NCBI GenBank assembly: GCA_003223325.1 | Contig: QHYS01000005.1 | Span: forward strand, 1-56,879 | Source: Acidobacteriota bacterium | GTDB taxonomy: Bacteria > Acidobacteriota > Terriglobia > Acidiferrales > UBA7541 | Direction: 5' to 3' | DNA length: 56,879 bases | Shown: in pieces, positions 54,111 to 56,879 of the stretch | Numbering within the stretch: the stretch's first letter is position 1 | How the letters are laid out: every line of letters starts with the position of its first letter | Made by a program: the position numbers and the translations under genes | Notes under the pieces: model-generated | What the model was told of the DNA's origin: nothing | The model's database searches: none | The model's input: only the letters and a program-made list of their open reading frames with translations

Positions 54111-55295
54111 ATGTTTGCGTCGCGCACAGACTGGCATCTAGAACCGAATCGCTTCGCGGTAGCTCTCGAAGAGCACCGGCGCCGCGGGAAGCCTCTTTTC
54201 GAGCTGACGAACTCTAACCCTACAACTTGCGGCTTTAGGTATCCGGAAGACCAGCTTTTCGCCACGCTAAGTGATCGCCGCGCGCTCCGGTATGAGCCTG
54301 AAAGCCTAGGTTTGCGGCAGGCGCGCGAGGCAATAGCCGATTATTATCGCGGCCGGCCCGGATTTTTTGGCACGAAGACACCTGTTGGTTCGGGGCGAAT
54401 CGTCATTACTTCGGGCACCAGTGAAGCCTACAACTATATCTTTCGCTTGCTCTGCGAGGTGGGAGACGAAGTCCTCGTTCCGGCCCCGAGTTATCCACTA
54501 TTTGAATACCTAGCGGGCTTGGCCGACGTTCGCCCGGCGCCTTACCCGCTGCTTTACAACCAGGGCTGGCAAGTCGATTTTGCGGGGCTTTCTGCCGCGC
54601 TAACCGCGCGCTCGAAAGCCGTAGTGGTCGTGCATCCGAACAATCCCACGGGCTCTTTCATCAAGAGAGAAGAAGCGCAAAGGCTGGCCGAGATCTGCGC
54701 GCGCCGGGATCTGGCCATCATTGCCGATGAAGTTTTCCTGGACTATGCGGATGGCCCAGAGCTGCCCAGCAGCTTTGCATTCGAGTCTCCGTCGCTGACG
54801 GTTACCCTCAGTGGTGTTTCCAAAATTTCTCTGCTGCCGCAGATGAAGCTCGGCTGGATTGTCGTGAGCGGGCCAAGCGTTCTGGTTGACACAGCCATGC
54901 AGCGGCTGGAAGTGATCGGCGACACCTATCTTTCGCCGAGCACGCCAGGGCAGCTTGCGCTGGCCGAAATGTTGGTCCTGCGCGAGGATCTGCAGAGACA
55001 AATGCGGCAAAGGCTTTGCGCGAATCTGGTCTTTCTTGATACGCTACTGCAGAAAGGAGGTTCGGTCGATCGCCTGAAACGCGAAGGCGGGTGGTATGCC
55101 GTTCTGCGTGTACCCACCACCGGTCCGGATGAAGATCTTGCAATCGACATACTCGAGAGCTCCGGTGTGCTCGTCCACCCCGGCCATTTCTTCGATTTCC
55201 CGCGCGATGGCTTCCTGGTCCTGAGCCTGATTGCACGCGAGGCTGAGTTTCAGGAGGGCGCGCGGCGTCTGCTGCGTTTCTTTTACGGCACATGA
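54111..55295 (+). CDS. PLP-dependent aminotransferase, class I/II
   Basis: A 394-residue fold-type I aminotransferase. LTNSNPTTCGFRYPEDQL at the N-terminus, ITSGTSEAYNYIFRLLCE (cofactor phosphate contact), VHPNNPTGSFIKREE, IIADEVFLDYADG (Asp pairing with the pyridine N) and the Lys of TLSGVSKISLLPQMKLGWIV (Schiff base) are in the expected order. The C-terminal part holds an Arg in the substrate position (SLIAREAEF). The amino-acid substrate cannot be assigned; aspartate/alanine-like enzymes are the nearest group. Eighty-three bases separate it from the ABC gene on the same strand. Confidence 0.93.
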   Translation: MFASRTDWHLEPNRFAVALEEHRRRGKPLFELTNSNPTTCGFRYPEDQLFATLSDRRALRYEPESLGLRQAREAIADYYRGRPGFFGTKTPVGSGRIVITSGTSEAYNYIFRLLCEVGDEVLVPAPSYPLFEYLAGLADVRPAPYPLLYNQGWQVDFAGLSAALTARSKAVVVVHPNNPTGSFIKREEAQRLAEICARRDLAIIADEVFLDYADGPELPSSFAFESPSLTVTLSGVSKISLLPQMKLGWIVVSGPSVLVDTAMQRLEVIGDTYLSPSTPGQLALAEMLVLREDLQRQMRQRLCANLVFLDTLLQKGGSVDRLKREGGWYAVLRVPTTGPDEDLAIDILESSGVLVHPGHFFDFPRDGFLVLSLIAREAEFQEGARRLLRFFYGT

Positions 55296-55541
55296 TCGAT
55301 TTGGCTCGCGTCTCAGGAATTCGCGTGTAGTGCATACATGGGTTGAAGACCAGTGATGCTGATCATGATGGGCACGCCTCACGGGTCTCCACCGGCTCCC
55401 CAGAGCTGTGCCTATGAGGAGGCCGAGAAACCGCGTAAGGTGCTTCTTAACATCAATTTAACACACCCCTGACGGCGGCAGCGGTTGACAGACCTAGGGA
55501 CAAATGCGAGACTTCAAAGGCTTGCTGGAGGTGCAGCTAAC

Positions 55542-55931
55542 ATGCGGACGAAGTCGATCTTCTCTCTAATATCCCTCGGCATTTTGCTTACTCTGTCAGG
55601 AACTGCCTTCGCGCATCATGGATCCGCCGCGTACGATATGTCCAAAACCGTTACGGTTACTGGGACCGTTACAGACTTTCAGTTCGTTAATCCTCACGTA
55701 CTTATAGCCATGGACGTAAAGGACTCCTCAGGCAAGGTCGAGAAGTGGCAGGGCGAACTAACTAGCCCCAACCACCTCGCCCGCGTCGGGTGGACGAAGA
55801 GTACCCTCAAGCCTGGAGATGAAGTTACATTGACGGGCGGAGCGGCAAAGAGTGGCTCGCCGACAATGTGGATTCGCAAAATTACGAAAGACGGCCAGGA
55901 AGTCTCGCTCGGTGGCGGCGGCGACAATTAG
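55542..55931 (+). CDS. Small secreted protein, DUF6152 family
   Basis: ATG 55542 with GGAG ten bases upstream gives 129 residues. A signal peptide (IFSLISLGILLTLSGTAFA) is followed by the family's start HHGSAAYDMSKTVTVTG and then TVTDFQFVNPHVLIAMDVKD, a beta-barrel-like (OB-like) domain, and a Gly-rich end. DUF6152 proteins are small periplasmic proteins of unknown role, very common in Acidobacteriota and usually next to the type of gene that follows here. Confidence 0.88.
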   Translation: MRTKSIFSLISLGILLTLSGTAFAHHGSAAYDMSKTVTVTGTVTDFQFVNPHVLIAMDVKDSSGKVEKWQGELTSPNHLARVGWTKSTLKPGDEVTLTGGAAKSGSPTMWIRKITKDGQEVSLGGGGDN

Positions 55932-55984
55932 GGACCTGCTTTGACCCCGCATGTAGGTGCGTCAGCGATTCAAGGAGTTTAATA

Positions 55985-56803
55985 ATGCGCAGTCTTTTTC
56001 TGTGCGGCACGTTTGTGCTGGGCGGCGTAGTCGTCATTTGCTCCGCGGGACTGGCCCAGAATGCTCCGGCCGGCCAGCCTCCTGCGCAAGCGAATCCGCC
56101 GGCGGGCGCGCAAAGTAATCCGCCTCAACAAGGAATGGGAAGGGGACCAGCACCTCCGGTGCAAGGACCTCCGCACGATCCCCACGATCTGGCAGGCGTC
56201 TGGAACACGCGGCGGGGCTACGGCGGGAATAGTTACGACCGGCAGGGCCCGGAGTTTACTCCCTGGGGCCAGGAGCAATTCAAGTTGGCAAAGGCCTCTA
56301 ATGGTGGACAGTATACTTTACAGCAGACAAACGATCCGGTTACCACCAAGTGCTTTCCTCCGGGCGTGCCGCGAATCTATCTGCAGCCTTTCCCGTTGCA
56401 ATTCGTGCAAACTCCCAAAGAGGTCATCATCCTATACGAGTATGACCATACGGTTCGCCATGTTCTTACCGATGGGCGCAAGCATCCCGACGATCTCACC
56501 CCTACTTACATGGGCGATTCGATTGGTCGCTGGGATGGAGATACCTTCGTAGTGGACACGATTGGATTCAACGATAAAACTTGGCTCGATCGCGCCGGCC
56601 GTCCCCATAGCGATCAGTTGCACGTCGTCGAGCGGTTCCAGCGCATGAACCTGAATGATCTGGAACTCGATATCACGATGGAAGACCCCAAGGCTCTGGC
56701 TAAGCCCTGGAATGCGCATATAGGCTTCCAACTTCATCCCGATTGGAGCATCGCCGAACAGGTCTGCGCCGACAACGGCGATTTCGTCAGCTTCGAGAAA
56801 TAG
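55985..56803 (+). CDS. Secreted protein of unknown function paired with DUF6152
   Basis: ATG 55985 with AAGGAG nine bases upstream gives 272 residues; the longer frame to 55868 overlaps the preceding gene. A signal peptide (FVLGGVVVICSAGLAQNAP) is followed by a Pro/Gln-rich linker and a domain with DLAGVWNTRRGYGG, TKCFPPGVPRIYLQPFPLQF, VIILYEYDHTVRHVLTDGR, MGDSIGRWDGDTFVVDTIGF and WLDRAGRPHSDQLHVVERF. This architecture recurs in Acidobacteriota beside DUF6152 genes. It probably acts in the periplasm; its activity is unknown. Confidence 0.85.
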   Translation: MRSLFLCGTFVLGGVVVICSAGLAQNAPAGQPPAQANPPAGAQSNPPQQGMGRGPAPPVQGPPHDPHDLAGVWNTRRGYGGNSYDRQGPEFTPWGQEQFKLAKASNGGQYTLQQTNDPVTTKCFPPGVPRIYLQPFPLQFVQTPKEVIILYEYDHTVRHVLTDGRKHPDDLTPTYMGDSIGRWDGDTFVVDTIGFNDKTWLDRAGRPHSDQLHVVERFQRMNLNDLELDITMEDPKALAKPWNAHIGFQLHPDWSIAEQVCADNGDFVSFEK

Positions 56804-56879
56804 TCTTTTGGTGAATTGCCTAACTGAAAATCGAAAATCGACATAGGTGCGTTCACCCGCTGTCCCTGTCACATCACCG

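Noticed and set aside
1-56879. CRISPR array, rRNA or replication origin
   Set aside because: No regularly spaced repeats, no rRNA-like sequence and no DnaA-box cluster were seen on reading through.

Overview
The window reads as chromosomal DNA of an Acidobacteriota bacterium (Terriglobia / Solibacter-like soil lineage). This is inferred from gene content, not from a marker gene: a GWxTD-domain secreted protein, a DUF6152-type small secreted protein, Oar-like TonB-dependent receptors with an N-terminal carboxypeptidase-regulatory domain, a GH57 plus trehalose-synthase locus, and many decayed integrase remnants of types common in that phylum.

Layout. 0-7 kb: the tail of an ISKra4-family transposase, an MscS channel, a small secreted protein, tRNA-Arg(CCG), an orphan Tat-type TRAP solute-binding protein, a PAP2-family membrane protein and an MFS transporter. 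6.7-15.8 kb: a cobalamin region on the minus strand in two riboswitch-controlled units. The first is cobU-cobT-(cobS::bluB fusion)-cbiA, headed by a good sigma-70-like promoter and a B12 riboswitch. The second is btuB-like receptor-cobQ, headed by its own B12 riboswitch. Together they cover uptake, side-chain amidation, lower-ligand (DMB) synthesis and activation, and final assembly; no corrin-ring synthesis or cobD gene is visible. 16-25.7 kb: a damaged stretch with a frameshifted malate synthase, collapsed SRPBCC genes, an IS481 remnant, tRNA-Pro(TGG), an internally deleted integrase-type transposase carrying a 43-bp insertion, a frameshifted Oar-like receptor and a decayed LigD-type polymerase.

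25.8-32.3 kb: intact housekeeping genes on the minus strand: amidase, GerMN-domain protein, GT2 glycosyltransferase, rph, rdgB, nth and an MFS transporter. The gerM-rph-rdgB order is the one known from Bacillus. 32.3-44 kb: a low-density, heavily decayed segment with two paralogous convergent ECF sigma factors, three NarL-type response regulators (one intact, two wrecked), a ruined treZ / GH57 / treY alpha-glucan-trehalose locus, and fragments of three mobile elements. 44-57 kb: intact again. It holds a pentapeptide-repeat protein and a four-gene minus-strand operon (GWxTD protein, carboxypeptidase-regulatory outer-membrane barrel, PDZ-containing membrane histidine kinase, sigma-54 response regulator) led by a strong promoter with a perfect palindrome in its spacer. 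An ABC ATPase, an aminotransferase and two small secreted proteins follow.

The best candidates for something new are the cobS::bluB fusion with its split double-riboswitch B12 regulon, the GWxTD/barrel/PDZ-kinase/sigma-54 operon with its palindrome-in-promoter, and two genes whose conserved N-termini appear to lack any ATG/GTG/TTG start while an ATT codon follows a Shine-Dalgarno sequence.
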